From the NCBI GenBank assembly GCA_029054245.1, contig JAIDFQ010000043.1:248001-312000 (forward strand): a stretch of 64,000 nt of DNA, given 5' to 3'. The notes under the pieces are model-generated. The model was not told where the DNA came from. It was given only the letters and a program-made list of their open reading frames with translations, and did not search any database. Both the position numbers and the translations under genes were made by a program. Positions within the stretch are counted from its first letter, which is position 1; the number at the start of each line of letters is the position of its first letter. This DNA is from Lachnospiraceae bacterium (GTDB lineage: Bacteria > Bacillota > Clostridia > Lachnospirales > Lachnospiraceae). Shown here one piece after another: positions 1-8,751 of the stretch.

Positions 1-2772
1 AAAAATGAACTGCTGGATTATCCAAGATACAGTGATATCAGTCAATATACGCTGGATTCTTTCCCTTATATGACGCAGGAGTATGTAAATGCGGCAAAAG
101 CGGCTATGGGCGCTTATAATGATTATTTAAGCGACAACAAGAATGTGCCTACCCAGGATCAGCTTGACATCGTCAATTCTGCGCTGAATATCAATCTTCC
201 AGATGGTATAGAAGCGATTGCAGAGGGAATCTTCTCTGGTGTAGACAGAAATAATGAGCAGGCATATGAATACATTTATGGAAGCAGCAACACGCCGGGA
301 GGGACGGTTCCGGATCCATCAGCGTCCCAAGACCCGAATGCGTCGCCTGATCCTACAACTGCACCGGGAGGATTGGAAAGACGACCGCTTAAGGTAAATG
401 AAGATATCAACTCCATTACCATGCAGACAGTGGAAACGATAGACCCGTATACTTTTGCAGGCTGTACAAAACTCTCAGGAGTGTATATGTCTGGCGGGAA
501 CAAGGTTGATAACTATGCATTCAAGAACTGTACCAGCCTTGTGAATGTTGAAATTGCACCCAGTGTAGCAGAATTGGGATTAAGACCTTTTGCGGGATGC
601 GATAAGCTGCAGGAGGTTAAGTTTGGAGAAAGCACCAACTTTACATGTGAGAATCAGATTATTTTTGGTCTCACAGATGGAGCAAAGACCAAGATTGTAG
701 AATGTCTTGAGGCAAGAGGAGAGACCGTTGGAAGCCCGCAGATAGGACCAGAAGGGTTGGAAACCATCACGGAACTTGCAGAAGAAGCATTTAAAGACTG
801 CAATGGAATCGGAAGTGTAGATCTTACGTCCTCTTCGATTGGTTTAGTTCCTAGGGAAGCTTTTTCACGGACGGGGCGTATATACAGCGTAAAGCTCCCT
901 ACAACTACTAAGAGTATCAGAGATGGTGCATTTTGGAACAGTAATGTTTCTTATCTGGAAATTCCTTCAAGCGTTACATTTATTGAAAACGATGCATTTG
1001 CTAACGTGCTTGAGGAAAATGGAGAAATAAAGCTGGATGATAAGGGACGACCGGAGATTGACAATGTTAATGAAGGTCACAGACCCGTTACCTTCTATTG
1101 TACAGAAGGTAATGCGGCAGATGTTTATTCAGAGAATTACTATTATATTAATCCGACTTACTTCAAGCCGATTATTATGCATGAAGTGAGGTTCTGGAAT
1201 TACCCGAACTACCCGGATCGTACGCCGGTTCTCTATTATGAGACACAGGCGGCTGACGGTGAGGCGGCAGTTCCGCCTGAGGATCCTAAGGTAGAGGGAT
1301 ATGCATTCGTTGGATGGTCAGCCGATTATACAAATGTCGTCCGTGATATGGATTTATATGCTAATTATAGTGATCATGTATACACTGTAACATTTACTGA
1401 CAGTCGGACAGGTGAAGTGCTTGATATACAACAGGTAGGAGCGGGTAAGAGTGCAAAAGCCCCCGAACCGAAAGTGCATGAAGGATTCACCTTTGATAAG
1501 TGGTCCAGAGATTTTAGCAATGTAACGGAAGACATCATAGTTTCAGCACTGTATACGGATAATTCCGGCAGCGCAAGCAGACATAAAGTCGTATTTTACG
1601 ATAATGATGGAACGGTATTAGATACGCAGATGGTAGACCACGAGGATAAGGCGAGACCGCCGGTACCGCCTACAAAGGAAGGTTATACCTTTATTAGATG
1701 GATTCCTTCCGATTTCTCAAAGGTAGTCGAAGATATGAATATTGTTGCGTATTATGAACCGGGATCAGGTCCATTGCCATCCGGGCAGCCGCAGCCTTCC
1801 GGTCAGCCGGGAACGCAGCCTACAAGCAAGCCTAAGGGAAGCCCTGGACCTACAGCGACACCTACAGCAACGCCTTCAAATGAGGATAATGTAGTTAAAT
1901 ATACCGTATCCGTTTCAGGAGGAAGTGGAAGCGGAAGCTATCCGGCAGGCGCAATCGTAGCAATCAATGCTTACTATAGAGGAGAAGGTCAGGTATTCGA
2001 CAGATGGACGTCATCTACGGCGGGGGTAGGCTTTGCAAATCCCAATGCTTCATCAACGACCTTTACTATGCCGGCAGCAAATGTGGCGGTAACGGCAACC
2101 TATAAGACGGGCAGTGGAAGTACAGGAGCTTCAGGCTCTGGCGGAAGCGGAGGCGGAACGGGAAGCTCTGGCGGAAGCACGGGAAGCAGCAATAACGGTA
2201 CGATTGTGGAAGTGACAAAACCGGGAATCTCCAATACCAACCTAGCAGGTGCCACAGTGAGCGGCGCTACCGACAACTTTGTTGTCAAAGTGACAGAAGA
2301 CCAGATGGCAACGGATGCAGTAATTGCAGCGCTGCAGGCAAGGTATGGAGATATAAGCAGAATTCAATATCTGCCCATGGATATCAGCCTGTATGATTCT
2401 ACAGGAAGAATTAAAATAGCAGATACATCGGGAATTTCCGTAAATCTGACACTTCCATTGCCGGATGAACTGATTCAATATGCAGGTAACAACCGGGTAG
2501 CGGCAGTGGCAAATGGCGGACTGGAGGATTTGAACACCAGATTTACCACAGTGGGCGGCGTGCCTTGTGTAAACTTTACGGCTACGCATTTTTCACCCTA
2601 TGTAATTTATGTGGATACGGCAAATCTGACAGAGGCTACCATAGATGCGACACCGAAGACGGGTGACCCGATACATCCCAAGTGGTTTTTGGCGCTTGGT
2701 CTGGCATGTACTTCACTGATTCTCTTCTTTAAGAGGGATAAGAAGATGGTGCTAAATACTAGAAAAGCATAG
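1..2772 (+). CDS. BspA-like leucine-rich-repeat surface protein with InlB B-type repeats (5' end truncated by window)
   Basis: Frame is open from base 1 (KNELLDYPRYSDISQYTLDSFPYMTQEY...), so the tracked start at 70 is not the true start. BspA-type LRRs (AFKNCTSLVNVEIAPSV, AFSRTGRIYSVKLPTTTKSI), three InlB/Listeria-Bacteroides-type repeats, Pro/Thr and Gly/Ser linkers, C-terminal TPKTGDPIHPKWFLALGL + hydrophobic segment + basic tail. Confidence 0.88.
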   Translation, partial: KNELLDYPRYSDISQYTLDSFPYMTQEYVNAAKAAMGAYNDYLSDNKNVPTQDQLDIVNSALNINLPDGIEAIAEGIFSGVDRNNEQAYEYIYGSSNTPGGTVPDPSASQDPNASPDPTTAPGGLERRPLKVNEDINSITMQTVETIDPYTFAGCTKLSGVYMSGGNKVDNYAFKNCTSLVNVEIAPSVAELGLRPFAGCDKLQEVKFGESTNFTCENQIIFGLTDGAKTKIVECLEARGETVGSPQIGPEGLETITELAEEAFKDCNGIGSVDLTSSSIGLVPREAFSRTGRIYSVKLPTTTKSIRDGAFWNSNVSYLEIPSSVTFIENDAFANVLEENGEIKLDDKGRPEIDNVNEGHRPVTFYCTEGNAADVYSENYYYINPTYFKPIIMHEVRFWNYPNYPDRTPVLYYETQAADGEAAVPPEDPKVEGYAFVGWSADYTNVVRDMDLYANYSDHVYTVTFTDSRTGEVLDIQQVGAGKSAKAPEPKVHEGFTFDKWSRDFSNVTEDIIVSALYTDNSGSASRHKVVFYDNDGTVLDTQMVDHEDKARPPVPPTKEGYTFIRWIPSDFSKVVEDMNIVAYYEPGSGPLPSGQPQPSGQPGTQPTSKPKGSPGPTATPTATPSNEDNVVKYTVSVSGGSGSGSYPAGAIVAINAYYRGEGQVFDRWTSSTAGVGFANPNASSTTFTMPAANVAVTATYKTGSGSTGASGSGGSGGGTGSSGGSTGSSNNGTIVEVTKPGISNTNLAGATVSGATDNFVVKVTEDQMATDAVIAALQARYGDISRIQYLPMDISLYDSTGRIKIADTSGISVNLTLPLPDELIQYAGNNRVAAVANGGLEDLNTRFTTVGGVPCVNFTATHFSPYVIYVDTANLTEATIDATPKTGDPIHPKWFLALGLACTSLILFFKRDKKMVLNTRKA
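1178..1760 (+). repeat. Three tandem InlB B-type (Listeria-Bacteroides) protein repeats
   Basis: Repeats of the form VxF-x(n)-D-x(n)-P-x-EGYxFxxW-xxDxxxVxxDMxxxAxY, beginning near 1178, 1375 and 1581 (VRFWNYP..., YTVTFTDS..., HKVVFYDN...). Confidence 0.75.
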
Positions 2773-2780
2773 GAGTTCCT

Positions 2781-5525
2781 ATGAATAAGAAAATATTTAA
2801 ATCTCTGAGTGCGCTATTGCTTCTTACAGCAATAGCGGTCACTCAGGTGCCAGTATCAGATGTAGAAGCAGTAGCGGTTGCATCTGATTTTGAAATGGAT
2901 GGAGACAAATTAATGAAATATACAGGCACGGCGGAAGTCGTGTCTATTCCTGCAGGAGTGAAGGAAATCGGAGAAGAAGCATTTGCGGGAAATGATTATG
3001 TGATAAAGGTGACGGTGGAAGGGGAAGTGGAGTCCATCGGATACCGTGCCTTTGCGGACTGCGACAGTTTAAGGACGATCGTGGTGGGAGATGGGGTTGA
3101 GAAAATTGATACCGCGGCTTTCAGCAACGATAAGGAATTGGTGAATGTGACACTTGGCGCAAGCGTGAAAGCGTTAGGGACAGGTGTTTTTGCAGGAAGC
3201 AGTCAGTTGAAGGATTTGACGCTATCGGAGGATAATACCTACTTATTTTATTCTGATGGCATTTTGTACGATGACGAGATGACGAAAGTGTATGCACTGA
3301 TGCCAGCCCATGAAAAAGGTGCGTATACGCTGCCCAGCACGGTGAAAGAAATTACAGGCTATGCTTTCTGGGGGAATCCTTACCTTGAAAAGGTTCACTT
3401 AGGAAGCGGGATTTATGAAATACCGGCGTTCGCGTTCTCAAACTGTATCAATCTGAAAGAGGTGACTATTCCCTTGACTATAAGAGGAATTGGCGCCAAG
3501 GCGTTTGAAGACTGCGTAAATTTGACACAGGTCAAGCTGCCAGATTCTATGGCAAAAATAAGTGATTCGGCATTTGATGGTTGTCCAAGAGTAGAATTTG
3601 AGACAACACCGGGCACTTACAGTGCAGAATATGCAGCGGCGCGTAAGACTTCGGAGGTTGAGGAGATAGAGTATGAGGATGTGCAGGATGCACAGGTGGT
3701 AGAGCCGGAGGTTTCTCCTTCAGAAAGCGCGATATCCAGTACGCCTCCTGAAGGCAGTCCAACGCCTGAAACGGATGCTGTCAGCACGCCGGTTCCGCAG
3801 GCGCCGGTGCAGGAATATGAACCGGTAATAGAAATTGAAAATGATAAGAATCTGTTAGGTCAATCCAGCATCGTATCTGGAAGGGCAGTTATTTTTATTG
3901 ATAACAGGCAGCCGATTGTGTTCAGCGGTACGCAGGCAAGCAGCAGAATCGATTTGTCAGATTTTGCAGCGCCTCCAGAAAACAGCGGTGAGATACAAGA
4001 ACCGACGGAAAAAATGGGGAATCTGCTGGCGGACAATGCGCAGAAAGGAAAAGATTTTCCTAAATATACCATTGTAGATGATAAGAAAATCGCTTCACAG
4101 GCTTTTTATCAAAATAGTGGACTTACAGAATATGAAATAGAGGACGGTATCACACAAATCGGCGAATTTTCGTTTGCAAGATCGGGGCTTACCTCAGTTA
4201 AGATTCCCGAAGGCGTGACAAAAATAGAGTACGGCGCATTTTATCATTGCGATAATTTGACGGAAGTTTCCATTCCCGATTCAGTGACAGAGATTGAGCC
4301 GTATGCGTTTGCGGATACGCCGTGGATTGCGGATACCAATACCCAGGATGCGCCTTTTCTGATAGCGGGAGATGGGATTTTGATTGCCTATTCAGGATCG
4401 GATAGTGTGGTGAATATTCCAAATGGCGTAAAGCAGATTGGTTCCGGCGCTTTTAAAGAACATATGGGTATTACGGCAGTAAATATTCCCGATACAGTAC
4501 AGGTGATTGGGGAAGAAGCATTTATGAACTGCCGGAATTTAAAGACGGTAAATGGAGGAAATCATTTGACCAGGATAGATGACAGGGCGTTTATGAACTG
4601 TCCATTGTCTAAGGTCGTGATACCGGCATCCGTTAAGGAGATTGGCTTAGGGGCGTATGCATTGATAAATGGAACGGATACGGTGGTCTTTGAGGGAAAG
4701 GAGCTGCCAAGACTTTCGATGGGAAAGGTGGCAGGACGGCTTGCAAATCAGGATTACCGGACATACGCTTTTAATCATATCAGGAGTGCAGTGATTCCTG
4801 ACGGAGTAGAAAATCTTGACGGCACTGTACTTGAAACGGGAACGTATGGATTTAATGGTATTATTTATAATGAGTCCGGTATTCAGATAGCAGATAACAG
4901 GGCAGGCGTAAGTGTCGCCAAGGGAAGCGGAGTTGTGATGCGCATCAATAGTCAGAAGATTCCCGAGAGCGAAAATGCTGCGGCGTCTATTTCCGGTGAT
5001 AATGACACTTACATCCTTAAAGTATCCGATTCAGATCAGGCGGCAGAGAAGATTTCGGCAGCATATGGAGAACTTTATGGAGGAAAAACGCCTTCGGGAT
5101 TGAGCGCCTATGAGATATGCCTTTATGATGCATCGGGAAGCATACCCATCACCAGGCTTGGAAAACAGGATATCAATGTATCATTTAAGATGCCTGAGGG
5201 GCTTTTGGCGGATAACCTGCATGTCGTCACATTGGATCAGGATGGACAATTGGAGGCGGTGGAACATCGGATTGTTTCTATGGAGGATGGCGATTATATT
5301 CAGCTTACTACCAGCCATTTTTCACCATTTGGCATTTATCAGTATACGGATGCGAATGGGCAAGCGTCAGCAGGTACAGCAATGAATAGCAGATCAAGTA
5401 AAAAGGACGATACACCAGATACGGGAGATTTCCTCCATCCCAAGTGGTTTCTGGCTTTAGGACTTTTGGCTGGTTCTGTAGCTTTATTTTTCTATAAAGG
5501 AAAGAACAAAAAAGGATTTAATTAA
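2781..5525 (+). CDS. BspA-like leucine-rich-repeat surface protein, signal peptide and C-terminal anchor
   Basis: N-terminal MNKKIFKSLSALLLLTAIAVTQVPVSDVEA signal peptide; many LRR_5/BspA repeats (AFADCDSLRTIVVGDGVEKI); C-terminal DTPDTGDFLHPKWFLALGL + TM + KGKNKK. RBS aggag upstream. Confidence 0.88.
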   Translation: MNKKIFKSLSALLLLTAIAVTQVPVSDVEAVAVASDFEMDGDKLMKYTGTAEVVSIPAGVKEIGEEAFAGNDYVIKVTVEGEVESIGYRAFADCDSLRTIVVGDGVEKIDTAAFSNDKELVNVTLGASVKALGTGVFAGSSQLKDLTLSEDNTYLFYSDGILYDDEMTKVYALMPAHEKGAYTLPSTVKEITGYAFWGNPYLEKVHLGSGIYEIPAFAFSNCINLKEVTIPLTIRGIGAKAFEDCVNLTQVKLPDSMAKISDSAFDGCPRVEFETTPGTYSAEYAAARKTSEVEEIEYEDVQDAQVVEPEVSPSESAISSTPPEGSPTPETDAVSTPVPQAPVQEYEPVIEIENDKNLLGQSSIVSGRAVIFIDNRQPIVFSGTQASSRIDLSDFAAPPENSGEIQEPTEKMGNLLADNAQKGKDFPKYTIVDDKKIASQAFYQNSGLTEYEIEDGITQIGEFSFARSGLTSVKIPEGVTKIEYGAFYHCDNLTEVSIPDSVTEIEPYAFADTPWIADTNTQDAPFLIAGDGILIAYSGSDSVVNIPNGVKQIGSGAFKEHMGITAVNIPDTVQVIGEEAFMNCRNLKTVNGGNHLTRIDDRAFMNCPLSKVVIPASVKEIGLGAYALINGTDTVVFEGKELPRLSMGKVAGRLANQDYRTYAFNHIRSAVIPDGVENLDGTVLETGTYGFNGIIYNESGIQIADNRAGVSVAKGSGVVMRINSQKIPESENAAASISGDNDTYILKVSDSDQAAEKISAAYGELYGGKTPSGLSAYEICLYDASGSIPITRLGKQDINVSFKMPEGLLADNLHVVTLDQDGQLEAVEHRIVSMEDGDYIQLTTSHFSPFGIYQYTDANGQASAGTAMNSRSSKKDDTPDTGDFLHPKWFLALGLLAGSVALFFYKGKNKKGFN

Positions 5526-5540
5526 ATAAATGAACTGTTC

Positions 5541-5583
5541 AAAACTCCCGGCATATCATAATTAAAAAAGCCGGGAGTTTTTT
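5541..5583 (+). terminator. Intrinsic terminator after the LRR gene pair
   Basis: aaaactcccgg (5541-5551) / ccgggagtttt (5571-5581), perfect 11-bp arms followed by T-run. Confidence 0.85.
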
Positions 5584-6495
5584 ATGCTTCGGGTAAGGCA
5601 GCAAGTAGGATGCAGTGATGAACTGGTTTATTCCTGCGGAAATAAAGGGATAACCATAGCGATGCTGGATACAGGGATAGCAGTTCATCCTGATTTTCAT
5701 AATAGGATTGTAGATTTCAAAGACTTTGTAAATGAGAAAAGAGCGCTTTATGATGACAGTGGCCATGGAACGCATGTGGCAGGCTGTCTGTGTGGAAGCG
5801 GGCAGATTTCAAAAGGGCAGTATAGAGGAATTGCACCGCACAGCAGAATCGTAGTGGGAAAAGTACTGGATTATCTTGGGGATGGCAATATTGAGACCAT
5901 GGTAAGAGGAATAGAGTGGGTGCTTGAAAAGCAGCGGGCATATGATATCCGCATATTGAATATATCAATTGGGATGGGTGAGGATACAGAAAAGGGAAGG
6001 ATGGAAAAGCTGGTAGGGTTGGTAGATGAAGCTTGGGACCGGGGAATCGTGGTGGTATGCGCTGCAGGGAATATGGGACCTAAGCCTATGACAATCTCAC
6101 CCTTAGGGGCAAGAAGAAAGGTAATTACCGTAGGATGTCATGAGGGTGGTTACTTTGGTAATAGGGAGCATCTATGTGAAAATTATTCCAGCCGCGGTCC
6201 AAGCCCTTATGCAATTAAGAAGCCGGATGTGGTAGCGCCGGGAACGGACATTGTATCATGCAATGCCGGAATTGAAAAAAGAGGGCGTTATTATAGAAAT
6301 GCTTATATAAAAAAGAGCGGCACTTCCATGGCAACGCCTGTTGTTTCGGGGGGAATCGCGCTTCTTTTACAGAAGTACCCTTTTTATACCAATGAACAGG
6401 CAAAGCAGAAGCTTCTTTATACATCCAGAGATTTAAAGGAACCATGGAGCAAGCAGGGGTGGGGGATGATACAAATTGACAGGCTGTTGAAATAA
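5584..6495 (+). CDS. Subtilisin-like (S8) serine peptidase, no signal peptide
   Basis: Catalytic motifs intact: AMLDTGIAVHPDF (D), GHGTHVAGCL (H), KSGTSMATPVVSGG (S). Confidence 0.9.
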   Translation: MLRVRQQVGCSDELVYSCGNKGITIAMLDTGIAVHPDFHNRIVDFKDFVNEKRALYDDSGHGTHVAGCLCGSGQISKGQYRGIAPHSRIVVGKVLDYLGDGNIETMVRGIEWVLEKQRAYDIRILNISIGMGEDTEKGRMEKLVGLVDEAWDRGIVVVCAAGNMGPKPMTISPLGARRKVITVGCHEGGYFGNREHLCENYSSRGPSPYAIKKPDVVAPGTDIVSCNAGIEKRGRYYRNAYIKKSGTSMATPVVSGGIALLLQKYPFYTNEQAKQKLLYTSRDLKEPWSKQGWGMIQIDRLLK

Positions 6496-6499
6496 GGCA

Positions 6500-6528
6500 T
6501 TGACAGAAGATGATGGATTGTATACAAT
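6500..6528 (+). promoter_or_regulatory. Sigma-A-type promoter with palindromic operator on the -10
   Basis: TTGACA (6500-6505) N17 TACAAT (6523-6528); the -10 is the right half of the perfect 12-bp palindrome ATTGTATACAAT (6517-6528). Confidence 0.75.
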
Positions 6529-6577
6529 GATACATGGATTAAAAAAGATAATTTATTTAAAGAAGGGGGAGAGCAAG

Positions 6578-7987
6578 ATGGCTGAGAACAATCCTTTTTT
6601 AGACCGTCCGGTATCACTTAATACAAAGAACAACTTGTTGGAAATTGAGGAGCATATGTATATTCTGGACGATGTGGAAAAACCCAATGTATTCAGAAAT
6701 ATGTTTCCCTATTCAGAAGTGCCTAAGATTCCTTTTAATGACAGGATAGTGCCACACAATATGCCTAAGGATATCTGGATCACAGATACTACATTCCGTG
6801 ACGGACAGCAGTCCAGGGCGCCCTACACCACAGAACAGATCGTGACAATTTATGATTATCTTCATCGACTTGGCGGTCCCAATGGTATGATTCGCGCCAG
6901 TGAGTTTTTCCTTTACAGTAAAAAAGACAGGGACGCCGTATACCAATGTATGGAGCGTGGATATGCATTCCCAGAGGTGACCAGCTGGATCCGTGCCAGC
7001 AAGGAGGACTTTAAGCTGGTAAAAGAAATCGGGATGAAGGAAACGGGAATTCTGGTAAGCTGTTCGGACTATCATATTTTCCTGAAACTGAAGATGACAA
7101 GAAAACAGGCGATGGAGCATTACTTAAGTGTTGTAAGAGAGTGTCTTGAGGAGGGCATCAGTGTCAGATGCCATCTTGAGGATATTACAAGGGCAGATAT
7201 TTATGGCTATGTGGTTCCTTTTTGCCTGGAGCTTATGAAACTGATGGAAGAGTATAAGATTCCAATTAAGGTACGTGCCTGCGATACTATGGGATATGGT
7301 GTGAATTATTCTGGCGCAGTTATTCCAAGAAGCGTCCAGGGAATCATTTATGCACTTCATACCCATGCAGGCGTGCCCCAGGAATTGTTAGAGTGGCATG
7401 GGCATAATGATTTTTATAAAGCAGTCGTCAATTCCACCACAGCGTGGCTGTATGGATGTGCCGGTGTCAATACTTCTCTATTTGGTATCGGTGAGAGGAC
7501 CGGAAATACGCCTCTGGAGGCTATGGTTTTTGAATATGCGCAGCTGAAAGGCGGATTAAACGGTATGGATACCACGGTGATCACAGAACTTGCCGAATAC
7601 TATGAGAAGGAGATCGGTTATTGTGTTCCTGACAGGACGCCTTTTGTGGGAAAGAATTTTAACGTGACAAGGGCGGGCATCCATGCGGATGGTCTTTTAA
7701 AGAATGAAGAAATTTATAATATATTCGATACAGATAAGTTCTTGAACAGACCGGTGCTCTGTGCAGTGTCGAATACATCAGGTCTTGCAGGAATCGCCCA
7801 TTGGATCAACACCTATTATCGTTTAGATGCAAAGGATCAGCTTGATAAGTCCAATCCGCTGGTGACAGAGATTAAAAAGTGGGTGGACAGGCAGTATGAG
7901 GATGGTCGTGTGACTGTCATGACAGATGAAGAGTTGACAGAGCAGATTGCTGTTGTCAGTAAAGAACTTGGCATGACCATCGGCTAA
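6578..7987 (+). CDS. Re-citrate synthase-like enzyme of the HMGL/2-isopropylmalate-homocitrate synthase family
   Basis: DIWITDTTFRDGQQSRAPYTTEQIV, EWHGHNDFYKAVVNSTTAWLYGCAGVNTSLFGIGERTGNTPLEAMV. Start set at 6578 (agggggagagcaagATG) because the tracked upstream start at 6500 lies in the promoter. Adjacent to a FadR/FCD regulator and isocitrate dehydrogenase. Confidence 0.8.
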   Translation: MAENNPFLDRPVSLNTKNNLLEIEEHMYILDDVEKPNVFRNMFPYSEVPKIPFNDRIVPHNMPKDIWITDTTFRDGQQSRAPYTTEQIVTIYDYLHRLGGPNGMIRASEFFLYSKKDRDAVYQCMERGYAFPEVTSWIRASKEDFKLVKEIGMKETGILVSCSDYHIFLKLKMTRKQAMEHYLSVVRECLEEGISVRCHLEDITRADIYGYVVPFCLELMKLMEEYKIPIKVRACDTMGYGVNYSGAVIPRSVQGIIYALHTHAGVPQELLEWHGHNDFYKAVVNSTTAWLYGCAGVNTSLFGIGERTGNTPLEAMVFEYAQLKGGLNGMDTTVITELAEYYEKEIGYCVPDRTPFVGKNFNVTRAGIHADGLLKNEEIYNIFDTDKFLNRPVLCAVSNTSGLAGIAHWINTYYRLDAKDQLDKSNPLVTEIKKWVDRQYEDGRVTVMTDEELTEQIAVVSKELGMTIG

Positions 7988-8012
7988 AAAAGGAAAGGTA
8001 AGCGGATTAGCA

Positions 8013-8735
8013 ATGAGCAGTTATGATTTAAAGCAGGAAGTAACCGATAAATATTCCTTAAGGGGAAGAGTGTTTCATAAATTGCGGGAGGATATTTTAA
8101 ACGGCAAATACAAGGAAAATGAAGAACTTCGGGAAGTTGCTATTGGCGAGGAACTTGGAGTGAGCCGCACGCCGGTCAGGGAGGCATTCCGTCAGCTGGA
8201 ACTGGAAGGGCTGATTCAGATTGTGCCGAATAAGGGCGCTTATGTGACTGGAATCACAGCAAAGGATGTAAAGGATATTTATATGATTCGTTCTTCGCTG
8301 GAGGGAATGTGCGCGCGTTTAGCAACGCAGCATATTACACCGGAGCAGTTGGAGGAGTTGGAAGAAAATGTATATATTGCCAGTTTTCATGCTTCCAAAG
8401 GGCATATGGAGCAGATGACGGAGCTGGATAACCGATTTCATCATATTTTGTATGAGGCATGTGATTCCAAAATGCTGCAGAATCTGCTGCAGGATTTTCA
8501 TCAGTATGTAATCAGAATCCGCAAGAAGACGCTGTCTACGAGAGAGCGGGGAATCGCGTCTAACGAGGAGCACAGGCAGATTATGGAGGCAATCAAGGCG
8601 GGAAAACCGGAAGAAGCAGAGAGATTAGCCACTTGCCATATGAACAACGCCTATGATAATATGGTTAATAATGGTCTGTATGAACTGTTTGATGGGGAGG
8701 ACACAAAAGTGAATGGACCAAAAGGAAATGAATAA
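8013..8735 (+). CDS. GntR family transcriptional regulator (FCD/FadR subfamily)
   Basis: N-terminal wHTH ([55 protein letters not shown]) plus helical FCD domain. Confidence 0.92.
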   Translation: MSSYDLKQEVTDKYSLRGRVFHKLREDILNGKYKENEELREVAIGEELGVSRTPVREAFRQLELEGLIQIVPNKGAYVTGITAKDVKDIYMIRSSLEGMCARLATQHITPEQLEELEENVYIASFHASKGHMEQMTELDNRFHHILYEACDSKMLQNLLQDFHQYVIRIRKKTLSTRERGIASNEEHRQIMEAIKAGKPEEAERLATCHMNNAYDNMVNNGLYELFDGEDTKVNGPKGNE

Positions 8736-8751
8736 AGGAATGGAGGAAAAG

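Noticed and set aside
2100-2210. Short-period GGA/AGC-rich repeat
   Set aside because: Explained by a Gly/Ser linker in LRR protein 1; no evidence of an independent element.
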